Assembly: GCA_017398105.1 (NCBI GenBank)
Contig: JAFQHF010000047.1
Location: 1-32,500, forward strand
Direction: 5' to 3'
Source of the DNA: Oscillospiraceae bacterium
Lineage (GTDB): Bacteria > Bacillota_A > Clostridia > Oscillospirales > Oscillospiraceae
Length of the DNA stretch: 32,500 nt
Shown here: piece after piece, positions 6,260 to 14,387 of the stretch
How the letters are laid out: every line of letters begins with the position of its first letter
Position numbering within the stretch: the stretch's first letter is position 1
Program-made: the position numbers and the translations under genes
Notes under the pieces: generated by a model
The model's database searches: none
The model's input: the letters and a program-made list of their open reading frames with translations, nothing else
What the model was told of the DNA's origin: nothing

Positions 6260-8866
6260 ATGGCCAAACCTGCAAACGAACTGACTCCCATGCAGCGGCA
6301 GTATCAGGAAATCAAGGAACGCAATCAGGACTGCATTCTGTTCTTCCGCCTGGGTGACTTTTATGAAATGTTCAACGAGGATGCCAAGCTGGCAGCCCGG
6401 GAGCTGGATCTGACCCTGACCACCCGGGACCGGGGCAAGCCCAAGGAAGAGCAGACCCCCATGTGCGGCGTTCCCTATCACAGCGTGGATTCCTACATTG
6501 CCCGGCTGGTGCAGAAGGGCTATAAAGTGGCCATCTGCGAACAGATGAGTGACCCTGCCCTTACCAAAGGTCTGGTAGAGCGGGAGATCACCCGCATCGT
6601 CACCCCCGGCACCGTTACGGAAAGCTGCATGCTGGACGAAAACAAAAACAACTACATTGGCTGCATTTACGGGGAAAGCGGAAAATTCGGTCTGGCTTTC
6701 TGCGATGTTTCCACCGGCGCTTTCTTCGCTACCCTCTGCTCCGATCCCCAGAGTGTTGCTTCCGAGCTGGGCCGTTTTTCCCCCAGTGAGATCATCCGCT
6801 ACGGCAGCAATGTGGACTGCGAGGCCATCGAGGATGCCATTTTCCGCCGTTTAAGCTGCTGCGTCAACGAAGGAAAGTCCGAGGACTTCCGTCTGGAAGC
6901 CTGCGAAACCCTGCTGGAAACCCACTTTAACGCCAACCTTTCCCAGCTCGGGCTCACCGGCATGCCCGCTGCCGCCATTGCCAGCGGCGCACTGCTGAAA
7001 ACCCTGCTGTGGATTCAGAAAAATGATCTGGCTCACATCCGGGAACTTCAGTATTACACCACAGGACGGTTCATGGAGCTGGATCTGGATGCCCGGAGAA
7101 ATCTGGAGCTGACAGAAACCATGCGCTCCAAGGAAAAAAAGGGCACCCTCCTGTGGGTTCTGGACAAGACCCACACCGCCATGGGCGGCCGGATGCTGCG
7201 CTCCTGGCTGGAAAAGCCATTGCTCGATCCTGTGGAGATCACCCGCCGTCACGGTGCGGTGGAGGATCTGGTCAACAGCGTCATCGTCCGGGGCGAACTG
7301 GAAGAGGCTCTGCGGGATGTAACGGATCTGGAGCGTGTCATGACACGGATCGTCACCGGCACCGTCAACTGCCGGGATCTTCTGGGTCTGGCCCGGGGCT
7401 TCCGGGCGCTTCCGGAGGTCAAACGGCAGCTTGTCAAATGTGAATCACCCCTGCTTCGCAGGCTGGAGCAGTCCATTGACGATCTGACGGACTGCGCCGA
7501 TCTGATCGAGAATACCATTGTGGATGAGCCTCCCCTGACTGTCCGGGAAGGCGGCATCATCCGCAAAGGTGCCAATGCCGATGCCGACCGGCTCCGGGAT
7601 ATCATGGAGGGCGGCAGCGGCACCATCGCCGCCATTGAAGCCTCTGAGCGTGAAAAGACCGGTATCCGCACGCTGAAGGTGGGGTTTAACCGGGTATTCG
7701 GCTATTATATTGAAGTTTCCAAATCCTTCATGGATCAGGTTCCCGGAAATTATGTCCGCAAGCAGACCCTGGCCAACTGCGAGCGCTATATCACCCAGGA
7801 GTTAAAGGAGCTGGAAAACCAGGTGCTGACAGCCAAAGACCGGCTGACCGCTCTGGAATATCAGATCTTCACCCAGCTGCGCGAGCACCTTGCCCGGCAG
7901 GCTGCCCGGGTGCAGCTGACCGCCGGGGCCGTAGCCGCCGCCGATGCTCTGTGCAGCCTTGCCGCCGTTGCCGTTCAGCGGGGCTACTGCCGCCCGGAAA
8001 TCACCCTGAACCGGGAAATTTCCATCACCGACGGCCGCCATCCTGTGGTGGAAGCCGTTCTGAAGGATGCCCTGTTCGTCCCCAACGACACCCACCTTGG
8101 TGCCCAGGACAATCAGGTAGCCATCATCACCGGCCCCAATATGGCCGGTAAGTCCACCTATATGCGTCAGGTGGCCCTGATCGTACTGATGGCCCAGATG
8201 GGCTCCTTCGTTCCTGCCCGCGCTGCCAAGATCGGCATTGTGGACCGGGTCTTCACCCGCATCGGCGCCAGCGACGACCTTGCCTCCGGCCAGTCCACCT
8301 TCATGGTGGAAATGGCGGAAGTGGCCTCCATTCTGAAATACGCCACCTCCCGTTCTCTTCTGATCCTGGATGAGATCGGCCGCGGCACCTCTACATACGA
8401 CGGCATGGCCATTGCCCGGGCCGTACTGGAATACGCTGCCAGCCCCAAGCGCCTGGGTGCCAAAACCCTCTTTGCCACCCACTACCACGAGCTTTCCACC
8501 ATGGAAGACAAGCTTCCCAATGTAAAAAACTACAACATCGCCGTGAAAAAGCGGGGCGATCAGATGATCTTCCTGCGCAAGATCATTCCCGGCGCCACCG
8601 ACGACAGCTACGGCATCGAGGTTGCCAAGCTGGCAGGCATCCCCAGCGTGGTCATCAGCCGGGCAAGAGAAATTCTTGCGGAGCTGGAAGCGGAGGGTGC
8701 CCCCAAGCAGACGAAATCCGCTCCCAGTGAGCCGGAGGATCAGGTCAGTATGCTGGATCTGACAGGCCAGCAGATCATCACCGCCCTGTCCCAGATCACG
8801 GTGGAGACGCTGACCCCCATCGAAGCCATGAACGAGCTGTACAAACTCAAGAAACTTTTGGATTAA
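6260..8866 (+). CDS. mutS: DNA mismatch repair protein MutS
   Basis: This is the mismatch-recognition ATPase, 868 residues and a normal size for MutS1. The mismatch-wedging F-x-E motif is F34-Y35-E36 inside GDFYEMF. Connector, lever and clamp regions follow. The ATPase has Walker A G625-PNMAGKST, then a DDLASGQSTFMVEM block, Walker B LLILDEIGRGTSTYDG, and the ATHYHEL switch. A C-terminal tail near QVSMLDL may hold the beta-clamp contact. Reading can be extended to 6143, but that would translate the MITE-like element; ATG 6260 is preceded by AGAAAGAGG (6243-6251). A CPBP protease gene starts 3 nt after the stop codon, then mutL. Confidence 0.97.
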   Translation: MAKPANELTPMQRQYQEIKERNQDCILFFRLGDFYEMFNEDAKLAARELDLTLTTRDRGKPKEEQTPMCGVPYHSVDSYIARLVQKGYKVAICEQMSDPALTKGLVEREITRIVTPGTVTESCMLDENKNNYIGCIYGESGKFGLAFCDVSTGAFFATLCSDPQSVASELGRFSPSEIIRYGSNVDCEAIEDAIFRRLSCCVNEGKSEDFRLEACETLLETHFNANLSQLGLTGMPAAAIASGALLKTLLWIQKNDLAHIRELQYYTTGRFMELDLDARRNLELTETMRSKEKKGTLLWVLDKTHTAMGGRMLRSWLEKPLLDPVEITRRHGAVEDLVNSVIVRGELEEALRDVTDLERVMTRIVTGTVNCRDLLGLARGFRALPEVKRQLVKCESPLLRRLEQSIDDLTDCADLIENTIVDEPPLTVREGGIIRKGANADADRLRDIMEGGSGTIAAIEASEREKTGIRTLKVGFNRVFGYYIEVSKSFMDQVPGNYVRKQTLANCERYITQELKELENQVLTAKDRLTALEYQIFTQLREHLARQAARVQLTAGAVAAADALCSLAAVAVQRGYCRPEITLNREISITDGRHPVVEAVLKDALFVPNDTHLGAQDNQVAIITGPNMAGKSTYMRQVALIVLMAQMGSFVPARAAKIGIVDRVFTRIGASDDLASGQSTFMVEMAEVASILKYATSRSLLILDEIGRGTSTYDGMAIARAVLEYAASPKRLGAKTLFATHYHELSTMEDKLPNVKNYNIAVKKRGDQMIFLRKIIPGATDDSYGIEVAKLAGIPSVVISRAREILAELEAEGAPKQTKSAPSEPEDQVSMLDLTGQQIITALSQITVETLTPIEAMNELYKLKKLLD

Positions 8867-8869
8867 GCT

Positions 8870-9568
8870 ATGCGAAAAAACCGTACTGTTACGCCTTCCT
8901 TAAGCAGTCAGGAAACCATCAGCGGCTTCTGCTATCTTGCCTTTCAGATGATCTTTCTGCCCGGCATCCTGACCTGGATCAACGGCCAGCTGGATCAGCC
9001 TCTGAAGGCTGCGGAATTGAATTTTGTCTATTATCTGGTGAATTTCATCGCCATGCTGCTGATCTTCCATGATTTTCTGGGCCGCAATGCCTCCCAGGCC
9101 ATCCGCCACCCGGCTTATCTTTGCCAGGCCGTGATCCTGGGTCTGGCTGCCTATTATGCCTGCTTTCAGGTCATCGACCTGCTGGTCAGCCAGTTTCTGC
9201 CCTCCTTTTCCAATTATAATGACGAAGCTATTTTCTCCATGAGCAAGGGCAATTTCTTTTTGATGACCGTGGGCACCGTGGTTCTGGTGCCGCCGGTGGA
9301 GGAATGCTTCTACCGGGGGCTGATCTTCCGGAATCTATATACAAAGAATCATCTTGCTGCCTATATCGTATCCATTCTGGCCTTCGCCTGCATCCATATC
9401 ATCGGCTACATCGGAAAATACTCCGCGGTGGAGCTTTTGATCGCAGTGCTGCAGTATCTGCCGGCAGGATTGTGTCTGGCCTGGAGCTATGTCAAGGCCG
9501 ATACCATCTTTGCTCCCATTTTCATTCACGCCGCTGTGAATTTCATCACCATCAGCGGAATCAGGTGA
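8870..9568 (+). CDS. CPBP family intramembrane metalloprotease
   Basis: This 232-residue multi-pass membrane protein belongs to the CPBP/Abi (Rce1-like) family. Motif 1 is E144-E145-C-F-Y-R149, motif 2 includes H176 in the ACIHIIGY helix, and motif 3 is H220-AAVN224. Around six hydrophobic segments are seen. Members can process prenylated peptides or act in bacteriocin immunity; the substrate here is unknown. It lies between mutS and mutL with a 3-nt gap before it and no good ribosome-binding site, so translation is probably coupled to mutS. Its stop codon is part of the AGGTGA site that serves mutL. The function has no obvious link to mismatch repair. Confidence 0.88.
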   Translation: MRKNRTVTPSLSSQETISGFCYLAFQMIFLPGILTWINGQLDQPLKAAELNFVYYLVNFIAMLLIFHDFLGRNASQAIRHPAYLCQAVILGLAAYYACFQVIDLLVSQFLPSFSNYNDEAIFSMSKGNFFLMTVGTVVLVPPVEECFYRGLIFRNLYTKNHLAAYIVSILAFACIHIIGYIGKYSAVELLIAVLQYLPAGLCLAWSYVKADTIFAPIFIHAAVNFITISGIR

Positions 9569-9573
9569 TTTTT

Positions 9574-11589
9574 ATGCCAAAAATTATTCAGTTATCCCCC
9601 CATATTGCCAATCTGATCGCCGCCGGCGAAGTGGTGGAGCGGCCTGCTTCCGTTGTCAAGGAGCTGCTGGAAAATGCCGTGGATGCCGGTGCCTCCAAGG
9701 TCACCGTGGAGATCCGGGACGGCGGCATGACCTTCCTGCGGGTCACGGACAACGGCTGCGGCATGCTGCCGGAGGATGCCCGGACTGCCTTTCAGCGGCA
9801 CGCCACCTCCAAGCTGCGCACCGCCGAAGACCTGGCTGCCATCGGCACCATGGGCTTCCGCGGCGAAGCCCTTGCCGCCATCGCTTCAGTGAGCCGCATC
9901 GATCTTCTGACCAAGACGCCCGGCTCCATCTGCGGCGTAAGCCTGCATCTGGAGGCCGGAGAGATCCTCACGGAGACTGAGGCAGGCTGCCCCGACGGCA
10001 CCACCATCATCATCCGGGATCTGTTCTACAACACCCCAGCCCGGATGAAGTTCATGAAATCCGATACCGTGGAAGGCAGCCGGGTAACCGCCGCCGTGCA
10101 GCTGCAGGCTCTGGCCCATCCGGAGGTTTCCTTCCAGTTTCTCCGGGACGGCAAGCAGGTTCTTTCCACGCCGGGAACCGGCGGCCTGCAGGCAGCGGTT
10201 TACTGCGTCTATGGCCGGGACTGCGCCAATATGGTATCCGTGGACAGCCGCTGGGAGCAGTACTCCCTGACAGGTTACGTTTCCAAGCCCACCGATGCCC
10301 GGCCCAGCCGCGCCCTTCAAACCTTCTTTGTCAACAACCGTCCGGTGAAATCCAGGCTGCTGGTCTCCGCCCTGGAGGAAGCCTACCGGAATCAGATCAT
10401 GGTGGGAAAATTCCCCGCCTGCGTGCTGCATCTGACGATCCCCGCCGGAAGTGTGGATGTCAATGTCCACCCTGCCAAGACGGAAGTGAAATTTCTGTCG
10501 GAAAAGGCCGTCTTTGACTGCGTACACTACGGCGTGCTGGCTGCCCTGAACAAGCAGCCCGACCGGCCTCAGGTGCAGTTTCAGAAGCTGCCCGTTGAAA
10601 AAAAGCCCCCCGAAAGCGGGAAGGACCACCCCGCCGCTTCTGCCCTTTCCAAATCTGTCCCCACCCCGCAGTCCGCTCCCCTCAAAGGGGCGTCTCTCCC
10701 TCAAAAAAAAGAACCCTTCTTCCGCACCATGACTGCGGAGGAATACAAGACCTTCTCCACCGTTCTGAAGGAAGCCCCCCAGCCCAAAAAAGAGGCCGCT
10801 TCCGCCACCCTCTCCAAGATCGAACGACCTGTATCTTTACCCCTGCGGGAAACCGTGATCCTGCCTCAGGCAGGCAAATCTGTGCCTAAGTCTGCTGAGG
10901 CGCATACAGAGCGGGAGTATGCCCCCGCCGACCCGCCCGCAGTGACTGCCACGCCCTCCCTTTCCCGGGAGCTTCCTGCCGCAGAAGAACCGGAACAGAT
11001 TGCTCTGGAAATGCCCCGGGAAATCCCCTGGCGCATGGTGGGCGAGCTGTACAACTCCTATATCATCGTAGAGCAGGGAGACGAAGCCTTCCTCATCGAC
11101 AAGCACGCCGCCCACGAACGGATCCTTTTCGAAAAGCTGAAGGCCAATCAGGAAAAAATCAGCGCACAGAGCCTGCTTACGCCCATCCCTGTCCGCTTAA
11201 GTCCCTCCGCCTGTGCCGAGCTGCTTTCCAATCAGGAAATGCTGGACGAGCTTGGGTTTGAAATTGACGAATTTGGAGAGAATACCGTACTGCTTCGTCA
11301 GATTCCCATGGATTTAAGCCCGGAGCTGGCAGCAGAAGCCATCGAAACCCTGGCCTCCGACCTGCTCAACGGCCGCCGGGAGCAGAAGGACACTGTCCGG
11401 GACGAGCTGCTGCACACTGTGGCCTGCAAGGCTGCCATCAAGGCCGGCTGGAAAAATGATGAAAAGGAACTGCTGGCGGTAGTGAAGGAAGTCATGGGCC
11501 GGGAAGAGCTGAAATACTGCCCCCACGGACGGCCCATCTGCGTGACCTTAAGCAAAAAGCAGCTGGAAAAGCAGTTCAAGAGAACATAA
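9574..11589 (+). CDS. mutL: DNA mismatch repair protein MutL (endonuclease type)
   Basis: This 671-residue GHKL ATPase couples MutS to strand incision. N-terminal motifs are LLENAVDAGA (N34), DNGCGM (60-65) and GFRGEAL (95-101). A proline/lysine-rich linker covers about residues 330-480. The C-terminal dimerisation/endonuclease domain has D509-K-H-A-A-H-E515 (family form DQHAxxExxxxE, with K for Q here), ACKAAIKA, and C649-PHGRPI. These metal-binding motifs mark the nicking MutL of bacteria without MutH. ATG 9574 is placed by AGGTGA at 9563-9568, which overlaps the stop codon of the CPBP gene; the longer open frame upstream is out-of-frame overlap with that gene. Confidence 0.96.
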   Translation: MPKIIQLSPHIANLIAAGEVVERPASVVKELLENAVDAGASKVTVEIRDGGMTFLRVTDNGCGMLPEDARTAFQRHATSKLRTAEDLAAIGTMGFRGEALAAIASVSRIDLLTKTPGSICGVSLHLEAGEILTETEAGCPDGTTIIIRDLFYNTPARMKFMKSDTVEGSRVTAAVQLQALAHPEVSFQFLRDGKQVLSTPGTGGLQAAVYCVYGRDCANMVSVDSRWEQYSLTGYVSKPTDARPSRALQTFFVNNRPVKSRLLVSALEEAYRNQIMVGKFPACVLHLTIPAGSVDVNVHPAKTEVKFLSEKAVFDCVHYGVLAALNKQPDRPQVQFQKLPVEKKPPESGKDHPAASALSKSVPTPQSAPLKGASLPQKKEPFFRTMTAEEYKTFSTVLKEAPQPKKEAASATLSKIERPVSLPLRETVILPQAGKSVPKSAEAHTEREYAPADPPAVTATPSLSRELPAAEEPEQIALEMPREIPWRMVGELYNSYIIVEQGDEAFLIDKHAAHERILFEKLKANQEKISAQSLLTPIPVRLSPSACAELLSNQEMLDELGFEIDEFGENTVLLRQIPMDLSPELAAEAIETLASDLLNGRREQKDTVRDELLHTVACKAAIKAGWKNDEKELLAVVKEVMGREELKYCPHGRPICVTLSKKQLEKQFKRT

Positions 11590-11597
11590 AATCCATA

Positions 11598-11629
11598 TGT
11601 ACGGCAGGGTTATGGCTCCGCCCTGCGGA
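11598..11629. repeat. Degenerate palindromic repeat between mutL and miaA
   Basis: The sequence starting TGTACGGCAGGGTTATGG and ending in CCGCCCTGCGGA resembles the TGTAGGG...CCCTACA palindromes at 4528 and 6089 with several changes. A GCAGGG/CCCTGC stem remains. A GGTCATGACCC core follows at 11640-11650, directly before the miaA ATG, and partly overlaps its GGGAGG site. It is probably a decayed copy of the same family. Confidence 0.5.
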
Positions 11630-11650
11630 ATTATTGGGAGGTCATGACCC

Positions 11651-12580
11651 ATGAACAATATCATTTGCATCGCCGGGCCTACGGCCTCCGGTAAAACAGC
11701 CCTGGCCGTAGAGCTTGCCAGGGAATTCAACGGTGAAGTCGTCTCCTGCGACTCCATGTATGTATACCGGCGCATGGACATCGGCACCGCCAAGCCCACT
11801 GCGGAGGAAATGGGCGGAATCCCCCACCACATGATCGATGTGGCTGAGCCGGAGGAAGATTTCTCCGTCAGCAAATACTGCGAAATGGCCGCTCCCATCG
11901 TGGATGATATCATCGCCCGGGGCAAACGCGCCATCATTGCCGGCGGTACGGGACTTTACATGGATGCGCTGATCAAGGGCAATGATTTTGCGCCCTTCCC
12001 GTCCACCGGCGTCCGGGAAAAGCTGGAAGCGCGCGCAAAGAACGAGGGCATTTCCGTCCTTCTGGAGGAACTTCGCGCCATCGACCCGGAAGCTGCCCAG
12101 CGGATTCATGACGACCGCCGCATTATTCGCGCACTGGAAGTATTTTACGAAACCGGAGAAACCATAACTGCGCATAATAAGAGAACCCAGGCAATCCCGC
12201 CCCGGTATTCTCCCCTTTGGCTGGGACTGGATTTTCAGGAGCGCAGCGAACTGTACCGCCGCATTGATCTGCGGGTGGGTCTCATGCTGGAGCAGGGACT
12301 GATCCGTGAGATCGAAGACCTGCTCGCCAGCGGCATCCCGGAAAAGTGCACCGCCATGCAGGCTATCGGCTACAAGGAATTTGTGGCCGCCCTGAAGGGC
12401 GGCATCACCATGGAGGAAGCCGCCGATGAAGTCCGCAAATCCTCCCGCCACTATGCCAAGCGGCAGCTGACCTGGCTGCGCAGAAACAAATGCATCCACT
12501 GGCTTGTGCGCCGGACCGGTCAGGAAAGCAGTGAAATTCTTGCAGCCGCTCGACAGATTATTCGTGATTTTGACAACTGA
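11651..12580 (+). CDS. miaA: tRNA dimethylallyltransferase MiaA
   Basis: This 309-residue enzyme transfers a dimethylallyl group to N6 of A37 in tRNAs that read UNN codons, giving i6A, the substrate of MiaB. The P-loop is G9-PTASGKT16, followed by DSMYVYRRMDIGTAKP (DSxQ-like substrate motif), a GGTGLYMDAL block and the QAIGYKEF segment. The length is typical. ATG 11651 is preceded by GGGAGG at 11636-11641. The gene lies downstream of mutL and directly upstream of hfq, a very common bacterial arrangement. Confidence 0.96.
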   Translation: MNNIICIAGPTASGKTALAVELAREFNGEVVSCDSMYVYRRMDIGTAKPTAEEMGGIPHHMIDVAEPEEDFSVSKYCEMAAPIVDDIIARGKRAIIAGGTGLYMDALIKGNDFAPFPSTGVREKLEARAKNEGISVLLEELRAIDPEAAQRIHDDRRIIRALEVFYETGETITAHNKRTQAIPPRYSPLWLGLDFQERSELYRRIDLRVGLMLEQGLIREIEDLLASGIPEKCTAMQAIGYKEFVAALKGGITMEEAADEVRKSSRHYAKRQLTWLRRNKCIHWLVRRTGQESSEILAAARQIIRDFDN

Positions 12581-12591
12581 AAAATGCTAGG

Positions 12592-12675
12592 ATGTGTATA
12601 CCCTGAACACAGCGCCCATGGGGAGTTTTCGAGGCGCTGAAGGTTCCATTAACACAAGAAAGAAGGTATACATAT
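12592..12675 (+). promoter_or_regulatory. Structured hfq leader that can mask the start codon
   Basis: Bases 12592-12602 (ATGTGTATACC) can pair without a gap with 12665-12675 (GGTATACATAT), ten Watson-Crick pairs and one G-U. The 3' arm covers the end of the ribosome-binding site (AAGAAGG, 12660-12666) and the AT of the hfq ATG. Inside lies a second perfect stem, CAGCGCC 12610-12616 with GGCGCTG 12633-12639. A TTGACA at 12570-12575 overlaps the miaA stop codon but has no well-spaced -10, so whether a local promoter starts this leader is unclear. A translational-control role is inferred from the pairing only. Confidence 0.5.
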
Positions 12676-12904
12676 GTCTGAAGCAATGAATTTACAGGAA
12701 GCCATTTTGAAAGAGTCCGTCCGGGATAAGGTTCCCGTGACCATGTTTCTGATGAACGGCTTTCAGCTCCGGGGAATTGTCACCGGCTTTGACAGCTTTG
12801 TGGTGGTACTGGTGTCCGACGGCAAGCAGCAAATGATCTACAAGCATGCCATCTCCACCCTGGCCCCCATGAAGCCCCTGAAGGCCGCAGCAACCACTGC
12901 GTAA
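12674..12904 (+). CDS. hfq: RNA chaperone Hfq
   Basis: This 76-residue Sm-like protein forms a hexameric ring that binds A-rich and U-rich RNA. The Sm1 region is [20 protein letters not shown] through [15 protein letters not shown], and the Sm2 motif is YKHAIST (residues 55-61), the clearest Hfq mark. The C-terminal tail is short, as in other Bacillota. The ribosome-binding site is AAGAAGG at 12660-12666. The gene follows miaA after a 93-nt structured leader and is closed by a strong terminator. Confidence 0.96.
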   Translation: MSEAMNLQEAILKESVRDKVPVTMFLMNGFQLRGIVTGFDSFVVVLVSDGKQQMIYKHAISTLAPMKPLKAAATTA

Positions 12905-12914
12905 CGCAAAAACA

Positions 12915-12945
12915 GGCGGCGGAGCATTTCCGCCGCCCGTTTTTC
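12915..12945 (+). terminator. Intrinsic terminator after hfq
   Basis: A 9-bp GC-only-rich stem, GGCGGCGGA 12915-12923 with 12929-12937, and a 5-nt loop are followed by CGTTTTTC. It probably ends the miaA-hfq transcript. Confidence 0.9.
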
Positions 12946-12954
12946 GTAATGGAA

Positions 12955-12999
12955 AATTGAAAATGGAAAGTGAAAAATGATGGTTTTCCATTTTCAATT
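12955..12999. repeat. Intergenic palindrome, 15-bp arms
   Basis: The arm AATTGAAAATGGAAA (12955-12969) recurs as an exact reverse complement at 12985-12999, with a 15-nt loop. It lies just after the hfq terminator and before yggS. It is A/T-rich and built like the one at 1911-1971, and may be an interspersed palindromic repeat. Confidence 0.75.
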
Positions 13000-13049
13000 C
13001 TCTATTCCCATACTGCAAGATCATATATAGAAAGAAGGCACTTTATTTT

Positions 13050-13760
13050 ATGAGTATTGCCGAAAATGTTGCCCGTATCCGATCTGAAATGGAGGCTGCT
13101 GCATTCGCCTGCGGCAGAGATCCCAGGGAAATCAAGCTCTGCGCCGCCACCAAAATGAACGACGCTGATGCCGTCCGCCAGGCCATTGCCGCCGGCGTGG
13201 ACTGCTGCGGTGAAAATAAGGTCCAGGAGCTGACCGCCAAGCTGGCGGAAAATGCCTACGAAGGCGCACCTGTGCATTTCATCGGCCACCTGCAGACCAA
13301 CAAGGTCAAATTTGTGGTGGGCAAAGTGGATCTGATCCAGAGCGTAGACTCCGAGCGGCTGCTGAAGGCCATCGACAAGGAGGCCGCCAAACAGGGCATC
13401 CGGCAGGATATCCTGCTGGAAGTGAATATCGGAGAAGAGGCCAGCAAGTCCGGTTTCGCTGCGGAGGATATCCTTCCGCTGGTGGAAAAAATCAGTCAAT
13501 TCCCGAACGTATGTATCAAAGGGCTCATGGCAATCCCCCCAATTTCGCACAATTCGGGAGAAAATCTGAAGTTTTTTCAAAAAATGTTCCAATTAAGTGT
13601 TGACATCAGGAACAAAATAGACGATAATGTCATGGTGGACTGTTTATCCATGGGCATGTCCGGCGATTTCGCAGATGCGATCTGCGCCGGCAGCACGATG
13701 ATTCGTGTAGGAACCGCCATTTTCGGCGAGCGTAACTATGCCAAGGATTCATCAAACTGA
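13050..13760 (+). CDS. yggS: YggS family pyridoxal phosphate enzyme / PLP homeostasis protein
   Basis: This 236-residue protein of the YggS/PLPBP (COG0325) family is a single-domain fold-type III PLP-binding protein with a role in vitamin B6 and amino-acid balance but no known reaction. The PLP lysine is likely K35 in CAATKMN (family form AVSKT). HFIGHLQTNK, LLEVNIGEEASKSGF and the C-terminal LSMGMSGDFADAI...GSTMIRVGTAIFG are family signatures. The start has AGAAAGAAGG at 13029-13038. It leads a yggS-sepF-divIVA-ileS cluster that is common in Bacillota. Confidence 0.93.
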   Translation: MSIAENVARIRSEMEAAAFACGRDPREIKLCAATKMNDADAVRQAIAAGVDCCGENKVQELTAKLAENAYEGAPVHFIGHLQTNKVKFVVGKVDLIQSVDSERLLKAIDKEAAKQGIRQDILLEVNIGEEASKSGFAAEDILPLVEKISQFPNVCIKGLMAIPPISHNSGENLKFFQKMFQLSVDIRNKIDDNVMVDCLSMGMSGDFADAICAGSTMIRVGTAIFGERNYAKDSSN

Positions 13761-13788
13761 TGTGCAGATATTTAGGAGGAAACATAGA

Positions 13789-14343
13789 ATGAGCTTTTGG
13801 GATAACGTAAAGAAATTTGCCCAGCCCTACGCCGACGACGATTACGATGATTACGACGAAGACGACGACTACGTCGATGAGTATGACGAACCCGCTGAAG
13901 CCCCCGCACCCCGCCGTGCGCCCCGCCGCGCTCCTGCCCCTGCTCCCGCTCCTGTGATGGAGGAGGAAGAGGAGGATACCGGCTTCGGCTTCGCTCCCGT
14001 CCCCGCTGCCAGCACCGGTTCCAGCCTGTCCGGCTTCTCCGGTCAGGTGCTGAACATGAACGCTTCCAACAAGCAGGAAGTGGTTCTGTTCCGTCCCGGC
14101 AGCTTCAATGACACTTCCAAGGCCGCTGACGACCTGCGCAACCGCAAGGCTGTCATCGTCAACATGGAGAACGTGGACAAGGCCATGGCCCGCCGTGTGG
14201 TGGACTTCCTGTCCGGCTGCGTTTACGCCCTGGACGGCGATGTGAAGAAGATCGCCCAGTCTGCTTACCTGTTCTGCCCCCACAACATGGACATCGTGGG
14301 CGACCTGGAAACCCTGCAGGCTGAAGTGGAAAGCTACATTTAA
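13789..14343 (+). CDS. sepF: Cell division protein SepF
   Basis: This 184-residue protein would bundle FtsZ filaments and tie them to the membrane. The N-terminal MSFWDNVKKF can form the membrane-binding amphipathic helix. Then come an acidic D/E/Y tract (about 16-36), an A/P/R-rich linker (37-56) and the conserved DUF552 domain (about 95-180) with VVLFRPGSFNDTSKAADDLR, AVIVNMENVDK and RRVVDFLSG. The frame is open from 13738, but AGGAGG at 13774-13779 sets ATG 13789. The divIVA gene follows 44 nt later with no visible terminator between. Confidence 0.94.
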   Translation: MSFWDNVKKFAQPYADDDYDDYDEDDDYVDEYDEPAEAPAPRRAPRRAPAPAPAPVMEEEEEDTGFGFAPVPAASTGSSLSGFSGQVLNMNASNKQEVVLFRPGSFNDTSKAADDLRNRKAVIVNMENVDKAMARRVVDFLSGCVYALDGDVKKIAQSAYLFCPHNMDIVGDLETLQAEVESYI

Positions 14344-14387
14344 GTAGCATCTAGAATCAAACAGATTTAGGAAGGGGAACATATTAC

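Noticed and set aside
12581..12673. Known small RNA or riboswitch in the hfq leader
   Set aside because: I could not match it to any class I know; only the fold-back pairing is supported, so it is reported as a leader structure.
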